The translations under genes and the position numbers were made by a program. This document shows positions 30,201-39,620 of a DNA stretch of 64,000 nucleotides, one piece after another. Each line of letters starts with the position of its first letter. Within the stretch, counting starts at the first letter, position 1. The notes beneath the pieces were generated by a model. That model was given only the letters and a program-made list of their open reading frames with translations. It was not told where the DNA came from and made no database searches. The stretch lies in NCBI GenBank assembly GCA_965232255.1, contig OZ246962.1, forward strand, positions 1-64,000. Direction: 5' to 3'. This DNA is from Endozoicomonas sp965232255. Its GTDB lineage: Bacteria; Pseudomonadota; Gammaproteobacteria; Pseudomonadales; Endozoicomonadaceae.

Positions 30201-30288
30201 CATTATGTTTGGTCTGCTGTTTGCCACCATCCTGACGCTGGTGGTTATTCCGCTGTTCTATGCCATCTCAATACGGGCAAAGGTATAG
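27247..30288 (+). CDS. RND efflux permease (second system, VDNA subclass)
   Basis: A 1013-residue inner-membrane pump related to but distinct from the 1042-residue one at 17361. It opens with MDLARYTIAKRTSVWVIIALILIGG and the GRFEDPEFIIRQAVINTPYSGA block. TM4 carries GMLVDNAIVVTDAIL, one Asp rather than the Asp-Asp pair of AcrB. TM10-equivalent is GMMVKNAIVLVDQADVE with the conserved Lys. This motif set marks a separate HAE-type branch common in marine gammaproteobacteria whose substrates are mostly uncharacterised. It is cotranscribed with the adaptor at 26173, with no outer-membrane partner gene. Confidence 0.93.
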   Translation: MDLARYTIAKRTSVWVIIALILIGGYISYQKLGRFEDPEFIIRQAVINTPYSGATAQEVSDEVTDLIEGAVQSMQELKEVKSVSKQGMSEVTVDIQLDFAKNANELQQVWDKLRRKISDVQRQLPPGAGPSIVNDDFADVYALFFAVTGEGFTDQQLQDYVDTLRRELVLVPGVAKTATLAEQQETIFVEISSERMAQFGLSLENVLQVLQKQNLVAVAGSIETDSMRIPVIPDATVQSFDDLKNLQVGVGPNNTILRLGNIAKLTRGCQEPASMLMRYNGERAVGFGISNISGGNVVDMGDAVKARIAELESQRPLGMELHVISMQSDSVRASVANFIDNLIAAIAIVFVVLLVFMGVRSGIIIGFVLLLTVAGTLCIMLIDNIAMQRISLGALIIALGMLVDNAIVVTDAILVRLQKNPNEDREALASEIVKSTQWPLLGGTVVGIFAFSAIGLSPSDMGEYAGSLFWVILYSMLLSWVFAVTVTPMLCHDFLKVKPLKPDQKPGRTVTAYKRLLVWVLNHRLLSSGLLAATLAAAIWGVQFVPPGFMPDSQRPQFVVDVFLPQGSDIKRTESVLAAVEKDVKSKDGITNVTSFIGGGGLRFMLTYAPEARNPSYGQLLIDIDDYTKIAPLVSELQDELTAKYPDASIKVWKFMLGRGGGKKIEAGFRGPDSNVLRQLAEQAKTIMLNDSNLIAVQDDWRQQVPVLRPVYNAEEVQRFGLTTPVINQAIAQTLSGRNVGVYREGDKLIPMIVRSPEGERTHQRAIENTEVFSPTTNSYIPVSQLVDSVDVVYQDAILRRIDRVPTILVQADPAPGVLTADAFNALRGKIEAIELPPGYELTWYGEYKASKDANEGLAISAPYGFAAMILAVIFMFNALRQPLVIWATVPLALVGVTIGLVAFQTPFEFMAILGFLSLIGMMVKNAIVLVDQADVEIKGGKLAFDAIIEASLSRARPVLLGALTTILGVAPLLIDPFFKSMAVTIMFGLLFATILTLVVIPLFYAISIRAKV

Positions 30289-30314
30289 GCAACCTCGGAG
30301 TGATCTGACCATTT

Positions 30315-30344
30315 ATCCCCTACGGCTGTCACAGCGTAGGGGAT
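30315..30344 (+). terminator. Terminator-like hairpin after the second RND operon
   Basis: Perfect ten-base-pair stem (ATCCCCTACG / CGTAGGGGAT) with a ten-base loop, 26 bp past the pump stop. The following sequence is only mildly T-rich, so it may act with other factors. Confidence 0.6.
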
Positions 30345-30495
30345 TGTTGGTCATCTTTATAAACTACTTTTGACGTATATGTGATAGAGCGTAGCTCTTC
30401 TTAACTTCTCTTCTCTCACCTTTCTCTTTCCACCCCTCGCCTTTCACTTCAACTGTTGTTCCTCACACAGTCGCCGACTAGCGCAACATGTCGTG

Positions 30496-31185
30496 TCAGG
30501 AAAAACCCAGAAATCCGAACCAGCCAGCCGACGCTTTTTGCTTGACGTCCTTAGCCTGCAAATCATCGACCAAGGCCGAAAGTGTGAGGCCATTTCTTGC
30601 CAGATCGTTACAAAAAGCGTTGGCAGCCTGCTTTGACAGATTCACACTGACCGATTTGTTATCATCACTTTTTTTGATCCGGATTTTTTTGCCCAAGTAG
30701 TTGATGTCAACCTCCCGACCTTCCTTAACGCCAAGCACTGAAATGCCCAGCATATCAAGCTTTTCTGCCGTTGTTGGCGCAGCATCTGATGATGCCTTAC
30801 TTGCCTTATTAGCCTCACCGTCCTGATTGGTCGCAGAAGCCGCTACGCTGTTCCTGGCAGAGGTACCGTATGACGCCGCTCTTTGAGTCGAATCAGTACT
30901 GGACAGAGCGGACAGGTAAGATGCACGTTCGGGGGGAGTTGCTGTTGGAGTTCTGTCAGCCAGGGCTTGAGTAGGGGGAGGAGGTAATACCGCTTGTTGA
31001 GATGACTTAACATCAACTCGCCTATCCCGCTTATCCACAAAGCCTTCATTAGGGGCTAATACGATTCTGCCAAAACGACTGACTACGGCCTGATGATCAG
31101 GGCGCCCCGCAATTTGTCGGACTGGTCTGGATGCAGTGTCTAAATATGTCTGTGTGCCACCTTCGGCACGACTTAACAGGCCCAT
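30496..31185 (-). CDS. Unrecognised protein with disordered N-terminal half
   Basis: A 229-residue protein with an excellent ribosome-binding site (AAGGAG, 6 bases before the ATG at 31185). Residues 1-130 are Ser/Ala/Pro/Thr-rich and low-complexity (PPPPTQ, SSTDSTQRAASYGTSARNS). The C-terminal about 90 residues look folded (EKLDMLGISVLGVKEGREVD, KKIRIKKSDDNKSVSVNLSKQ). There is no signal peptide and no known domain that I recognise. It lies 114 bp downstream of the ShET2-like gene on the same strand, so the two may be cotranscribed. A disordered N terminus with a small C-terminal domain would fit a type III effector or its partner, but that is a guess from context. Confidence 0.6.
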   Translation of the reverse strand: MGLLSRAEGGTQTYLDTASRPVRQIAGRPDHQAVVSRFGRIVLAPNEGFVDKRDRRVDVKSSQQAVLPPPPTQALADRTPTATPPERASYLSALSSTDSTQRAASYGTSARNSVAASATNQDGEANKASKASSDAAPTTAEKLDMLGISVLGVKEGREVDINYLGKKIRIKKSDDNKSVSVNLSKQAANAFCNDLARNGLTLSALVDDLQAKDVKQKASAGWFGFLGFS

Positions 31186-31299
31186 AAATTACTCCTTTTT
31201 ATTAGACTACGATGGATCATCATTCATTGTTATTTTTTAATACCTTCGGAAATCATATGCAAATTCCCTCACTCAATGACCAATATAAAACCTGATAAT

Positions 31300-33591
31300 T
31301 CAACTCCTCCTTGTATTTTGTTGTCTTGGTTGCACAAGATCGGATTCACTTTGCTCAGCAATCAGCTGACTTACTGTTTCTTTTATTTCTTCCAACTGTT
31401 CATTATGCGAGCCGCCGTAGCAGCAGTCCAAAACATAGTGGATTATTTCTGGTGACAGAATATTGTGCTTGTCAGCAAGACTCAGCGTACTGTCTGCCAC
31501 ATACCGAACAAACAAAAGAGCCATATCGATATTTCTCGCATCCAATATCCAGCATATTACCCGACGATCGGTACCGTTAAACTGGCATAGTAGCTCTGTT
31601 TTTTGGCTGTCAGACAGGTCACTGGTCATAATTTTTGCTAGATAAAGAGAAAATACCTCAATATTTCTGGCAACCAGTTTATTTCCCACATGGGACGAAC
31701 TATCCAATCTCAACATCGTTATTTTTTCTTCTTCAGACCGATCAGCATCATTCAGAATGGCATCCATAACATCGTTAGCAAGTTTTGCGTCATTGAGGTA
31801 AATGGCAAGCTTCAGTCCAGCAGCTGGTTCCGGCAAACTGCCTCCCTGACTAATTAATTCAGAAATGACCTTAGCATGATTCTCAAAATCATGTCGATAA
31901 TCATGAAAACAATCGGCAAAAAAAAGCAGCTTATAGGCAAGTGATAGATTGCTCCTGATGATAAGCGAGCATACTTTATTCGAAAACTCGCTGTCTCCTG
32001 GGGTTCTATCAAAGAAATAATGGTTAAATACGACCATTTTATCTTCCTCTGTCCGACAACCATCACTCAATACTGCCTGGACTATGCGCTCTGCGGAACT
32101 AAAATTTTTGTGCTTCACTGCCAGGTTAAAAGCTATTGCCAGCTCACGCGAACTGAGCGTGGCTAAGGCTTCATGGTCTGGAGGATAACTCGAAAAAATA
32201 TCCTGAAAGTTAATAAAAGGATTATCTTTAAGCTGTCTTAATTTGAATCCGACTGAAAAATCACTTTTCGCAATCATTGCCAATATATTTTCCCTGAGTG
32301 AGACACTATCGATTTCACGGAGAAAAAACTCAAGAATGGCCTCTTTTTCACCCACCGTCTTATCGCTGGTGCTGACAACCTCAGTAACAAGCCCAGCAAT
32401 GTTGTTTTCCAGGCATTGAATCTGTTCAGCAATGCCCTTCTCTGGCTGCTCACCTATACCAGTCAGTCGACGTCTTTCATACCACAAGCCATTTTCGGCA
32501 GATAGCTGCCCTTGATGGCTATACCAGTAAAAATCGGCTTCATGGCTATCTTCAGTTGTTGCCAATGAAGATAATTTTGCCACACCGTTTTGGAAAAAAT
32601 ATTGATAATCTTTTGGTCGGTACAAATCTTGCAGCTCAAGATAAGCAGCGTGATCCGGATGATTCAGGATGATTTTTTGACAACTATTCGTCCAGTTAGG
32701 ATCGTAGTGACGCAACACCATAACACCCGCTATTTTTTTTTCCAGGGTGATCACCATAGCGTGAGTTTCGTAATCCTTAGTCTGCTCAGTATGAAGAATA
32801 AACACCATTTTTTCGCCACAGGGCATTTCCCAGTGGCGATGGACCAGCGTTTTCAGCGCAATGGAAAAGTCATTAGCATGAAAAGCATGAGTCTCTTTTG
32901 GCTTGTCCGTCCTGTTTTGCAGCCAGCTCCAGGTATCTATGTCAAGCTTGCTCATTAAATCAGCTAAATCAGCCGGGGACTCACACTGCGCAAACCCTTT
33001 TTTACCCGGATTATAAAGACCTTTTGCGTATAACACAGCCAGATCACCGCACTTGGGCGTTTGACCCTTAACAACTATTTTATTGTTGGCATTAAATGTT
33101 TCATTAGTGGTTGAATAAATCAACATTCCGGGAAAATATTGCCGCCCGATCACGGTATTTTTCAGCCAGTGATTATCGCCTTCGGTAGGGCATCCGATGA
33201 TTTTAATCTTTCGCCCAGAGTCTCTAACGCTGATACGCTTTTGTTGGCAATAACGATTGGCAGGTGATTGACCCATGAATGGGCAATATTGGTCAATAAA
33301 TTCAGCACTTTTGCTAATTACTTTATTGGTCGCAGCAAAATATTCGCTAACCCTTGACCAGAGAGCATCTTTAAACAAATCGATTTTGCGGTATCTGGGT
33401 TTAGGATGATTGACTGTTACATCTTCGTCAGGAATCCAGGTCGTTACGTTGCACCTTTGGACGTAATACGATTGCTCTACCTGTACCGATTTGCCATCAT
33501 ACCAACCAATATCTGATCCATTTACTGCTGGTGATTTCGCTACATCGACACGACTGGGAATAACTGGGCTTGCCCCGTAAGAATTAACCAT
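31300..33591 (-). CDS. ShET2/EspL2-like effector candidate (cysteine protease plus helical repeats)
   Basis: 763 residues from ATG 33591, which has AAGGGAG eight bases upstream; a longer frame to 33639 lacks support. The N-terminal domain carries three blocks in the order and spacing of the ShET2/OspD3/EspL family of type III cysteine proteases. These are a Cys in KCGDLAVLYAKG (about C181), a His in THAMVITLE (about H277) and an Asp in RHYDPNWTN (about D297). The YDPN-x-T block is the most telling. Residues 450-740 form alpha-helical repeats of about 40 residues (LAIYLNDAKLANDVMDAILN and relatives), as in OspD3. EspL cleaves host RHIM-domain death-signalling proteins, but the target here is unknown. 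The coding sequence is visibly more A/T-rich than yhdP beside it, suggesting separate ancestry. Confidence 0.65.
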   Translation of the reverse strand: MVNSYGASPVIPSRVDVAKSPAVNGSDIGWYDGKSVQVEQSYYVQRCNVTTWIPDEDVTVNHPKPRYRKIDLFKDALWSRVSEYFAATNKVISKSAEFIDQYCPFMGQSPANRYCQQKRISVRDSGRKIKIIGCPTEGDNHWLKNTVIGRQYFPGMLIYSTTNETFNANNKIVVKGQTPKCGDLAVLYAKGLYNPGKKGFAQCESPADLADLMSKLDIDTWSWLQNRTDKPKETHAFHANDFSIALKTLVHRHWEMPCGEKMVFILHTEQTKDYETHAMVITLEKKIAGVMVLRHYDPNWTNSCQKIILNHPDHAAYLELQDLYRPKDYQYFFQNGVAKLSSLATTEDSHEADFYWYSHQGQLSAENGLWYERRRLTGIGEQPEKGIAEQIQCLENNIAGLVTEVVSTSDKTVGEKEAILEFFLREIDSVSLRENILAMIAKSDFSVGFKLRQLKDNPFINFQDIFSSYPPDHEALATLSSRELAIAFNLAVKHKNFSSAERIVQAVLSDGCRTEEDKMVVFNHYFFDRTPGDSEFSNKVCSLIIRSNLSLAYKLLFFADCFHDYRHDFENHAKVISELISQGGSLPEPAAGLKLAIYLNDAKLANDVMDAILNDADRSEEEKITMLRLDSSSHVGNKLVARNIEVFSLYLAKIMTSDLSDSQKTELLCQFNGTDRRVICWILDARNIDMALLFVRYVADSTLSLADKHNILSPEIIHYVLDCCYGGSHNEQLEEIKETVSQLIAEQSESDLVQPRQQNTRRS

Positions 33592-33752
33592 ATCGAAAAC
33601 TCCCTTTCGAAAGTACCCCTCAGATAGCCACCACGTCACAGGTCACTGGAATATCACGGTACTGACTGCATGATTTACTGATCAGCAACGCTATCATGCC
33701 AGTGAGCGCCATACACTAACCGGCATGTTATGCGTTTTAACGTCCTCGCAAG

Positions 33753-36700
33753 TCATTGCTCCGCTTTTTGTCGTCGACTTCTCCTTGGCTGGTTGGTAAA
33801 CAATGTATCCAGTGTCATTTTCGGATCAGCAAACGAACCTTGAATCTGGTAACGGATACTGGTCAGCTGATTTACCTGTTTGCCCACCAGTTTGTCGGCG
33901 ATATAAATCATGCCAGCCACTTGCGGCGCGGTACCAAGCAACACACTGAGAATGGGTAGATTAGACGTTAGTGGCAGGGTAAACACCAGACTGAGGTCAA
34001 GTTGTTCACGGTTCATATCAATAGTGCCATCAAGCTTGAAGTGCGACGAAGGTCCTTCCATGATCATCGGCTCATCGAAGGTGATCACTCCCCGGTTAAA
34101 GGCCAGACTGGCCTTTACCTGGTCAAAGCTAACGCCGGACGCGTAAAGATCCGAAAAGTCCAGGGTTATTCTGCGAATCAATGACTCCACATTGAAAATG
34201 CCAAACAGCTTTAGCGCGCCTGCTGAGCCATCGTCCACCAGTTTCAACGAGCCTTTTTCCAGTGCCAGGTCAACACGTCCCTTGAGATTGGCCATGGTGA
34301 CAGCGTAGGGCGCCCCAACCCAGTTGAGACTCGAGGTAATATTGCTTTCCCGCGCCTCCAAAGCCCCTTCCAAATTGAAAAATCGCAGTATTTCATGCAG
34401 ATGGGCGCCATTGAGTCTGCTTTGGAACCAGCTGTGCTGCTCACCGTCTATCTGCACCCAATCTGCCAGACCGGTTAATGCCATACCTGCCACATTACCA
34501 ATAATATTGTCAATCTGTGCTCCGTCGGCACCCTGGCGCAGCTTAAAGGCAACGCTAACCGGTGGGTGTGCACCTATCTGGAGCTTTTTAACCTGTACAT
34601 CGATATCGGGCAGGGATTTTGGGTCAATGCTGGCCAAACGGCCAGTCGTGCCCCTGGCTGTCTCTTTTGTTTCTTTTGTCTCTGTTAATTCCGGCAAACG
34701 GGCATGATCCACGGTCAACAACCAGGGAGCGCCTTGTTTTACCGGACGCCAGAGATTTCCTTGCAGTGTCTCACTCCTGATCCGCAGCGTTGTTCCCCTC
34801 TGGTACGCTTCATTACGGCGCAACCGCAAGGCCGGCAGCAGAGAGACCGACACATCGGGCCAACGGTATTGCCCCCAACGCAGCGAGCCAATTTGCAACT
34901 GATCAATTTCCAGCCGACGGACTAGCGCTTGCTGGTCAACAGAGGAACTGGATGCACCTTTTTGCAAAAAGGTCTGCCACGGGTCTATGTTCAGGTCAGC
35001 CAGAGCACCGTCCACCACAATACTCCCATTGTCGGGCAGCCTTTGGCTATTGCCGGGAGCCGCCCCAAGGGTAATGCGGGCCGCTGTCGGGACAAGCTCT
35101 GGAGTCAGTCCCAACGCCAGCTGTCCCAAACCCGCCAACCTGACATTAAGCAAGCCATCTTGTTTAGTCTGACGTAAAGTGAGGTCAAGCTTCTGTGCGC
35201 GACTGGCTGTCTTATTCAGCGGTGCTGGCAAGTCAGTGCTGATTCCCAGCAAGCGACTGTTAACCCTGAGAATGGTGGTGTGATCCTTCAGTCCAATGGA
35301 TAACCGGGCGTGGTAGTCAGTAGTACCGCGCAAAAAGGTCAGCCAGTCCTGCCTGAGCCAGCGTTGCAGCGACGGCACCGCAATCCGGCCAGACCAGTCA
35401 ATATCAGTACCGACCGGCTTGTTGTTAACCACAGCGGTGCGGATATCAAAGCGGGACGAATAACCAAACATTGTGCCAGACAGCTGACGTCCAACCAGTC
35501 CCTGGTCACTACTAAACGACAAGTCACCATTAATGTTGTTGATATCAATTCCCTGGTGCGGTATGGCAAACCCGAACGATTGCACATTACTGCGAATATC
35601 TACCCTGGTGCGTTCCAAGTCATCCAGAGGCAAAGACAGATTTAAAGATCCACGCAAGCTGCCCGGCTTGCCCGTCAGCTGCCACGACTGGGCAGCGCCG
35701 CCCAGCCAGTCGTCGATCGGCGTTTGCGTCAGAAAATGTTGCAAGGTAGCGCCATCGGCTCGCAGCTGTGTATCAACATCGAGTACGGAATCACCACGTA
35801 AAGGCGTGCGGGCGACAAAGTTGGTCAGGTTAGCACCGGCCGACCGAGCGCTTTTCCCCAACACTTCCACCCGGTCGTTATTGACCAATACCCGCGCGTT
35901 CACGTCGGTAAGCCCAGGCCAGTCCGACGAATAATCCAGCTGGCCGTTGCGGACATCAAAGAATAGTCCCCAGCGGGAATCGTTGGGCTTGACCGGACCT
36001 GAGTCGTTCACCAGTGCGCCGTTATAGATAAAGCCACCAGAAATATCTGCCTGACGGATGGCGGTGTCCAGCCAGTGCGTTAAGCGTGGGCTCATGGGCA
36101 ATAAAGTGGGCAGGTACTTGCTGGTGAAACGGGCATCACCATTGCTTAGCCCTACAGTCAGCGCCATATCCAGCGAGTCATCGGGATCCCAGCGCAGCGG
36201 GACATCAAGACGCAATTTGCCTTTAAGATCCCCTTCCGGCCCGGTTAGCGCCAAGTCGTCGGAGCGCAAGATGTAATAGTCATCCACCACATCCCAATAG
36301 AGTCGGGCTTTGGCGGTATTAAATGTCCAGGTTTCCCGAAATAGCTTGGGAAAGCCCAGCTGAAAATTATCAGTGTCCAAGTCCAGGTAGCCTTGCAACA
36401 GGCTCATCCGCAATGGCCCGCTGACATTTCCACCGGATGGTGCTCCATGCCAGGCATCCACTGAGACCTTATCCAGCTCGGCGCTGAGGTCAAAGTCAAA
36501 GGGCTTGCGCGATGGGTAAAGGCGCAGGGCCAGATCATTGAGTTGTCCCACCGGGTTGAGAATACCCACGAGCCGGGCAGCCGCTTCAGGCAATATCCCA
36601 GCATCCAGCACCCACTGTTTCATGGGATCCAGATCGAGCGTTTGGCTGGCGACGGTGACCACATCTTTATCACCATCATGATGACTACCGGCCAGATACC

Positions 36701-37754
36701 AACTGTTTTGCCAACGAGAGACCGTACCATCCGGCAGCTTACTGGCCAGTACCAGATCGTTCAGCCAGACTTGCCAGTCCGGATCATCATCCAGGGTCCC
36801 CTGCATGAACAGGTTTGTCTGAGCAAAGAGATTATTTTCCTCGTCGGCGCGGTCAAGGTAGATCACCTTGGGCAAAGCCATCTGTCCGGCCAGTTGCCAT
36901 CGGCTGCGATCGTAACGCCACTGGCTATCAAGTTGTATTTGCACTGCCGTGATGTTGTCGTGACAACCGCTCCACAAGGCGCACAGTTGCTCGGCATCAA
37001 GGTCATCGGCCTGCATACTGCCTTGCCAACCGAAAAACGTCCCCCCACTGATAACACCGCGTCCTTCCAACACAACAAAACCGCTGCCCACTTCCAGCCG
37101 GGCAGACAACGTTTTATGTTCGCCACCAGTACGCACCGTTAAATAGCGGCTATTAATATCACTACTGCTCCCATCCACCTTTCGAAGATGAAGGCGAATG
37201 TCGTGTATATCCACCATCTGTTGCAGGGCGAGCCAGTTCAACAGGGCGCCTTTTTGTCGTTCCCGGTTCGGCAACGATGAGCCGGCAATCTGATCAATAC
37301 CCGCCAGTGTCCAACTGGCACCATCACCCTGCACCAGCTCAATATTGACGCCATTAATGGTCAGTGAGGTAAATACCGGCGTCCAGTTAAGCAGTGACTC
37401 CTTCAGGTTCAGAGCCATATTCAACTGGTCAATACTAAAACCGGTGACACTGGCGTCTTTGCCTTTAAGGCTCAGATCCAGCAAAGACAACAGTGGTTCG
37501 CCACCGTTCCATTGCACCGACATGGACTCAATGCGGAAATCTGCGTGTAAGCGATCACTAAGCAACCGCGCCAGCTCAGGCTGCAACACCGGCAACGAAC
37601 TGAACAGCAGACGCCCAAGACCAAGCAACACCACCAGCAAGGCCAGTGCGGCAATCAATGCTCGCCAGCTCCACGCCATCAGACGCAGACCAACGGACGT
37701 TAACGGCGCGACCTTTTTGTTGGCGGAGTGCATCTTTTTTTTTCGCTTAAACAT
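33753..37754 (-). CDS. yhdP: YhdP family AsmA-like envelope protein
   Basis: A 1333-residue inner-membrane-anchored periplasmic protein. One membrane helix lies at about residues 30-52 (ALIAALALLVVLLGLGRLLF), followed by a very long beta-rich body of the AsmA-like/DUF3971 type. The C-terminal block (GALKLFGIFNVESLIRRITLDFSD, then LDLSLVFTLPLTSNLPILSVLLG) is characteristic of YhdP. In E. coli, YhdP, TamB and YdbH redundantly carry phospholipids to the outer membrane. It sits 390 bp downstream of rng on the same strand, the usual neighbourhood. E. coli YhdP is 1266 aa, so the length is normal. Confidence 0.93.
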   Translation of the reverse strand: MFKRKKKMHSANKKVAPLTSVGLRLMAWSWRALIAALALLVVLLGLGRLLFSSLPVLQPELARLLSDRLHADFRIESMSVQWNGGEPLLSLLDLSLKGKDASVTGFSIDQLNMALNLKESLLNWTPVFTSLTINGVNIELVQGDGASWTLAGIDQIAGSSLPNRERQKGALLNWLALQQMVDIHDIRLHLRKVDGSSSDINSRYLTVRTGGEHKTLSARLEVGSGFVVLEGRGVISGGTFFGWQGSMQADDLDAEQLCALWSGCHDNITAVQIQLDSQWRYDRSRWQLAGQMALPKVIYLDRADEENNLFAQTNLFMQGTLDDDPDWQVWLNDLVLASKLPDGTVSRWQNSWYLAGSHHDGDKDVVTVASQTLDLDPMKQWVLDAGILPEAAARLVGILNPVGQLNDLALRLYPSRKPFDFDLSAELDKVSVDAWHGAPSGGNVSGPLRMSLLQGYLDLDTDNFQLGFPKLFRETWTFNTAKARLYWDVVDDYYILRSDDLALTGPEGDLKGKLRLDVPLRWDPDDSLDMALTVGLSNGDARFTSKYLPTLLPMSPRLTHWLDTAIRQADISGGFIYNGALVNDSGPVKPNDSRWGLFFDVRNGQLDYSSDWPGLTDVNARVLVNNDRVEVLGKSARSAGANLTNFVARTPLRGDSVLDVDTQLRADGATLQHFLTQTPIDDWLGGAAQSWQLTGKPGSLRGSLNLSLPLDDLERTRVDIRSNVQSFGFAIPHQGIDINNINGDLSFSSDQGLVGRQLSGTMFGYSSRFDIRTAVVNNKPVGTDIDWSGRIAVPSLQRWLRQDWLTFLRGTTDYHARLSIGLKDHTTILRVNSRLLGISTDLPAPLNKTASRAQKLDLTLRQTKQDGLLNVRLAGLGQLALGLTPELVPTAARITLGAAPGNSQRLPDNGSIVVDGALADLNIDPWQTFLQKGASSSSVDQQALVRRLEIDQLQIGSLRWGQYRWPDVSVSLLPALRLRRNEAYQRGTTLRIRSETLQGNLWRPVKQGAPWLLTVDHARLPELTETKETKETARGTTGRLASIDPKSLPDIDVQVKKLQIGAHPPVSVAFKLRQGADGAQIDNIIGNVAGMALTGLADWVQIDGEQHSWFQSRLNGAHLHEILRFFNLEGALEARESNITSSLNWVGAPYAVTMANLKGRVDLALEKGSLKLVDDGSAGALKLFGIFNVESLIRRITLDFSDLYASGVSFDQVKASLAFNRGVITFDEPMIMEGPSSHFKLDGTIDMNREQLDLSLVFTLPLTSNLPILSVLLGTAPQVAGMIYIADKLVGKQVNQLTSIRYQIQGSFADPKMTLDTLFTNQPRRSRRQKAEQ

Positions 37755-38144
37755 TTTTTACCATCAACACTGCATCTGCCCACAATCAGGTCAGCTGATA
37801 ACAAACATCATTGCCATTACCCGGAACCGAAAAGACGATTTCACTGGCTGCCAATGGGACATTTTTTTAACAGGCTGATAACCAAGAAAACTCTCATCCC
37901 GAATTCAGCGACAAGTAAAGTAAAGGAGACCTGAAGGCCTGATCGACTGTCGGCTATCAAAGCATCTCATTAAACAGGAGGAATACAATAAAACAAAATA
38001 CGGCTTATCCGGTAGCGTTGATAAACCAGGAGGACAAAAAATGTGTCACCAGGAAACGGCCTGAAGACAAGGGAAAGACAGGCTATGTTTCCCCGGCTGT
38101 GTTTCCCGACCAGTATATTTCCCGGCGATTAAACGACAATTTAC
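37755..38144. other. Intergenic stretch between rng and yhdP, 390 bp
   Basis: No gene is supported. On the plus strand there are two strong Shine-Dalgarno-like strings (GGAGGA at 37978 and AGGAGGA at 38029). Only a seven-codon frame (MCHQETA, from 38041) follows the second, so these are probably chance. The yhdP promoter may lie here. Confidence 0.5.
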
Positions 38145-39620
38145 TTATACCAAAACTACATCAAACTGTTCCTGGCTATAGATCGGCTCTACCTGGAAAC
38201 GGATGGGCTTACAGATAAACTCCTCCAGGTCAGCAACATTGCTGGACTCTTCATCCAACAACCGATCAATCACCGACTCCGAAGCCAGTACAGTGTAGCT
38301 GTCCCCATCGTAGGCACGCACAGCACGGAGAATTTCCCGGAAAATCTCATAACAGACCGTTTCAGCAGTTTTCAATGTGCCCCGGCCCTCACAAGTGGGA
38401 CAAGGCTCACACAGCACATTCTCCAGCGACTCCCGGGTACGTTTACGGGTCATCTCCACCAATCCCAGTTCGCTGACCCCGGTAAAATTGGTTTTGGCGT
38501 GATCCTGCTCCATGGCTTTTTCAAACGCACGCTGCACCTGGCGCTGATGTTCGACATCGTCCATATCGATAAAGTCGATAATAATAATCCCGCCCAGATT
38601 ACGTAGGCGTAACTGGCGAGCGATGGCTACGGCGGCTTCCAGGTTAGTCTTGAAGATAGTCTCTTCCAGGTTGCGATGACCAACAAACGCTCCGGTATTG
38701 ACATCAATGGTCGTCATGGCCTCGGTCTGGTCGATGATCAGGTAACCGCCGGATTTGAGTTGCACCTTGCGGCTCAACGCTTTGTTAATCTCATCTTCCA
38801 CACCAAACAGGTCGAAAATGGGCCGCTCGCCAGAATAATACTCAACCCGGCCATCAATCTCCGGCACCAGCTTGGCAACAAACCGGGAGACTTTTTCAAA
38901 TGTTTCCCGCGAGTCGATACGAATCTTCTCAATATCCGGGTTGACCAGGTCACGTACCGTGCGCAGGTGCAAGGGCAAGTCTTCGTAAACGTTGGCCGGT
39001 GCCTTACTACTGCGGATATTCTCCTCAATGGTTTCCCACAGTCGGTAAAGAAAGAGAATATCCGCGCAGATCTCATCGGCACCGATACCTTCAGCCGCCG
39101 TTCGCAGAATAAAACCGCCGGTTTTGGCGCGGTTCTCTTCTTTATTGAGGCACGATTCCACCAGTTGTCGCAGACGTTCACGCTCTTGTGGGTCTTCGAT
39201 CCGCAAGGAAATGCCGAGATGGTTGTTTTTCGGCATGTGCACCAGGTAACGGGCTGGAATGGAAATATGGGTGGTCAGACGAGCACCCTTGCTACCCAGA
39301 GGATCCTTGGTCACCTGGACTACGAGGGACTGCCCTTCATAAACCAACTCATAAATAGGTCGTTCCTGGACTTCGTCGCCATTTTTGTCAGACCGGGCGA
39401 CGATCTCACTGGCATGGATAAAAGCCGCCCTTTCCAGGCCAATATCCACAAACGCGGCCTGCATACCCGGCAGCACGCGCACCACTTTGCCTTTATAAAT
39501 GTTACCTACTATCCCGCGACTGCGGGCTCGCTCCACGTATATCTCTTGCAGTACCCCATTTTCGACCAGAGCCACCCGTGATTCCATGGGCGTGATATTC
39601 ATAAGAATTTCTTCACTCAT
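38145..39620 (-). CDS. rng: Ribonuclease G
   Basis: A 491-residue endoribonuclease (E. coli RNase G is 489 aa) that matures 16S rRNA 5' ends and degrades some mRNAs. It has an N-terminal S1-like RNA-binding region (GNIYKGKVVRVLPGMQAAFVD). The catalytic acidic residues appear in DVNTGAFVG and IIIDFIDMDD, and the zinc-link dimerisation motif in CEPCPTCEGRG. It lacks the long C-terminal scaffold of RNase E, which fixes the call as RNase G. It is preceded by maf and followed by yhdP, the standard order. Confidence 0.96.
   Translation of the reverse strand: MSEEILMNITPMESRVALVENGVLQEIYVERARSRGIVGNIYKGKVVRVLPGMQAAFVDIGLERAAFIHASEIVARSDKNGDEVQERPIYELVYEGQSLVVQVTKDPLGSKGARLTTHISIPARYLVHMPKNNHLGISLRIEDPQERERLRQLVESCLNKEENRAKTGGFILRTAAEGIGADEICADILFLYRLWETIEENIRSSKAPANVYEDLPLHLRTVRDLVNPDIEKIRIDSRETFEKVSRFVAKLVPEIDGRVEYYSGERPIFDLFGVEDEINKALSRKVQLKSGGYLIIDQTEAMTTIDVNTGAFVGHRNLEETIFKTNLEAAVAIARQLRLRNLGGIIIIDFIDMDDVEHQRQVQRAFEKAMEQDHAKTNFTGVSELGLVEMTRKRTRESLENVLCEPCPTCEGRGTLKTAETVCYEIFREILRAVRAYDGDSYTVLASESVIDRLLDEESSNVADLEEFICKPIRFQVEPIYSQEQFDVVLV

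Noticed and set aside
38041..38064. Seven-codon frame behind a perfect AGGAGGA sequence
   Set aside because: Too short to support as a gene and with no downstream plus-strand gene it could regulate as a leader peptide.
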